From the NCBI GenBank assembly GCA_963693285.1, contig OY848917.1, positions 14,508,192 through 14,572,191 of the forward strand: a DNA stretch of 64,000 nucleotides, in the 5' to 3' direction. Position numbers and translations under genes: made by a program. Below the pieces are notes generated by a model. That model searched no databases. It was given only the letters and a program-made list of their open reading frames with translations, and was not told where the DNA came from. Below, piece by piece: positions 61,868-64,000 of the stretch; the first letter of the stretch is position 1; each line of letters begins with the position of its first letter. This stretch comes from Xestospongia muta. Taxonomy: Eukaryota; Porifera; Demospongiae; Haplosclerida; Petrosiidae.

Positions 61868-62525
61868 ATAATATATTGATTTATATTTGTACTACGGGAC
61901 GTTTACAAAGAACGCTTCATTTTCAAGTTACAATAAATTTTGTATATGAAATATTGAAACATTTTAAAGCGTCATGTAAAGGCTCAGAGAAGCATTCATC
62001 ACGAATCTAGCACTAAATCTTGCTTGGCAATTGAATGATACTATTACGTATTCAGTTACAGTTTCACAGACATGTCAATCAGAGCGCAAAGTACCCAGTA
62101 AACGACAAAACTTTTTTTCCCTTTGATTGAAGAGAGATGCTGAGTCATCAAACAACAGTTTGTAATGTGCATCACGTGATTCCATCAATAATTTGACCAC
62201 ACCTTGTCCAATCTTAAATGTACATGTTACATGCACTCTGCAGTATAGATTTACACTGGGCACCACAGCGAGGTTAAGCACTTTAGTGCATTTTTATTGC
62301 TAATATGACTTAAAGTTATAACAGTAATGCAGTACAACTGAAACTCTAACTTGTACAGTCTAAATGCATTCCATTTACAGTGAATTGTAAATGAATACAA
62401 CTGTAACTAAGAAAACCAGCTATAACCAACTGTTTTACAGTACTTCAATGACTAAGTTTGATCAGCCAAGATTACAATCACAAATTATCTAATTGTAGTC
62501 ATCTCAAAGGAATGATACTGAACAG

Positions 62526-62573
<48 letters not shown>

Positions 62574-63202
62574 GACATAATGTCTCGCCTAGTCATTACT
62601 CTCACTAACTAATCTAAACATGTACTTTCTTAATGTCTCTATTATACATAATGGTATAGTTTGAAAATTCACTGTAAATGGATATTAGTGACTGTAAAAC
62701 CACACATAGACATAGTGTCTCTATAGCTCACATAGTCATTATCTTCACTATAATATTACTTAACAGTCAATTAGTAGTTTACAATTAGTACATTACCATG
62801 GAATCTATATTTCAAGTGAATTACTCATTATATAATTTGTTGGTATGGTATATCAATTAGTAATACAAGCAACAAATTACATAGTAATTAGTTCACATGA
62901 ATTATGGATTCCATAATGTTCCATCGATGTAATAGTTATTAAAATAACATATGCTATAAAGTTACAATTGTATTCATGAATGATTTGCTGTTAGGTCATG
63001 TTACCCCATATGTTTGAATTATGAAGGTAGAGAGGTTTAACTTTAAACAACTGTTTGACAAGACATGGTACAATTAATTCCTTTGATCAGACGTATTTGC
63101 TAATATGACTTAAAATTACAACCAAGCAATGGAGGACAACTGAAACTCTAACTTGTCAGCTATACTAAACTAGATATCCCATATAACTTTCCATCCATGA
63201 TG

Positions 63203-63210
63203 TGACGTCA
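63203..63210. promoter_or_regulatory. CRE-like palindrome TGACGTCA before TM5
   Basis: In CATGATGTGACGTCACGCAT, 142 bp before the TM5 start. The flanks differ from those before TM2 and TM4 while the core is unchanged. Confidence 0.5.
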
Positions 63211-63351
63211 CGCATTCCTAGGCCTACAAATTATAAATTAGATAGGTACGTGTGTGTTTGTGTGAGTATTGATTGATAGCTTTATTTTATTGAGCTTGCA
63301 CTAAAATACTACTGTACTGAAGTGTCTATAACTTAACTTGGTCTTCAAACA

Positions 63352-64000
63352 ATGAAATCATGCGTAGTAAGTTGTATGCAATGATAATTTATTCTAAGTC
63401 GACGTATCTTTTTGCGATAATATTATAATATATATATATATATATTTATCAATAGATCTATTGTCTTTTTGTGACACAACTCTCCATACTACATTCTCTG
63501 TGTGATGGTCTTGTTCTGTATGTCAAGTCTAATGAACAACAGAAATGTCCAAATAGTTCCATATGTCACACTCTACCTTTCTATTCTCAAAATGCTACAT
63601 TCTTTTTTGTATCTAATACAACCTTTGTGTTCATGAAAGGTGAGCATAAACTTGAAAACAATGTACTTGTTACTGGAGTTAGTCAAATTGTATTTATGAG
63701 TATGTTTGCTTACAATCACAAAGACAATGACAAACCAACTATCAGTTGCAGTACAGTCACAGCTGGTCTACAATTTATTAACTCTTCTTATGTTAGAGTT
63801 GATGGTCTAGTAATTAATGTCAGTTGTAGTTCTAGACCTGGTATTTCATTTTACAATGTCTCATCAGTTAACATATATCGATCTACAATACACAATCTAT
63901 ATAACTTGGGAATATTTATTACCAATTCAGTCAATCTTACAATATCAGAATGTTCTTTTACTTGTGCTAATAATGATCTTGGTGTTGATAATGAGAGCAA
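63352..64000 (+). CDS. TM5: TM gene, 5' part, runs off the window
   Basis: Exon 1 is 63352-63366 (MKSCV, donor GTAAGT), exon 2 starts at 63456 after CAATAG and is open to the window end (about 187 residues seen). The joined signal peptide differs in exon 1 (MKSCV for MKLSI) but exon 2 starts with the same IYCLFVTQ. The visible ectodomain part is close to TM1 to TM4, with replacements such as R to C in TCANNDLG. Its promoter differs more than those of TM1, TM2 and TM4, so it may be the older branch. Confidence 0.85.

Larger units (their letters stand above)
59200..63165. repeat. Two direct copies of a ~1.27-kb segment
   Basis: 59203-60471 and 61868-63160 match from TTATATTTGTACTACGGGAC through AT runs (59842-59875 and 62527-62569) to CAACTGAAACTCTAACTTG. 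The second copy leads into the TM5 promoter; the first leads into a transposase fragment. No genes apart from the secreted-protein piece. Confidence 0.85.

Overview
This window looks like nuclear DNA of a marine demosponge, most likely Amphimedon queenslandica or a close relative. It is AT-rich, its introns have GT-AG ends and are often only 50-100 bp, and it holds an NLR-type gene (Death, CARD-like, NACHT, LRR), animal transposons and many tandem duplications. There is no sign of bacterial gene organisation. The species call is an inference from gene content.

Positions 1-1090 hold the decayed 3' part of a Tc1/mariner-type (DDE_3) transposase. Positions 1095-16890 hold three tandem copies of a unit of about 6.1 kb, the first internally deleted and the third cut short. 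Each unit carries, on the minus strand, an exon resembling the putative phosphothreonine-lyase/BLES03 family (C2H2 zinc-finger exons precede it in units 2 and 3). On the plus strand it carries the N-terminal, U-box-bearing half of PPIL2 and a small multi-exon gene I cannot name. Stops and frameshifts mark the copies as pseudogenes. Positions 16890-19730 are gene-free spacer full of short palindromic repeats.

From 19738 to the window end runs a tandem array of a large membrane-protein gene (copies TM1 to TM5) alternating on the same strand with NLR genes or remnants. Full-length TM genes have a 15-bp first coding exon and a 4-kb second exon encoding about 1350 residues: signal peptide, large N-glycosylated beta-helix-like ectodomain, Cys-rich stalk and about eight to ten membrane segments. 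The copies are nearly identical except for a block of about 200 residues in the ectodomain. TM3 is a 5'-truncated product of a tandem duplication, two further pieces are C-terminal scraps, and TM5 runs off the window. Three NLR remnants have lost the NACHT domain and their 2A motif is broken. The fourth NLR (49399-55567) reads open through four exons and starts with a hydrophobic segment ending in a perfect 2A ribosome-skipping motif, followed by Death, CARD-like, NACHT and LRR-like regions.

Transposons have reshaped the array. A 3.1-kb MULE with matching terminal inverted repeats and a 9-bp target duplication sits just 5' of the intact NLR gene, and its transposase carries SWIM and CXXC zinc fingers. 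A 1.45-kb hAT-like element sits in intron 2 of that NLR. Further on are a NACHT-only fragment, a broken CaRF-type gene, a secreted-protein pseudogene and two copies of a 1.2-kb spacer before TM5. The overall picture is a rapidly turning-over receptor cluster in which a surface protein family and a cytoplasmic NLR family duplicate together.
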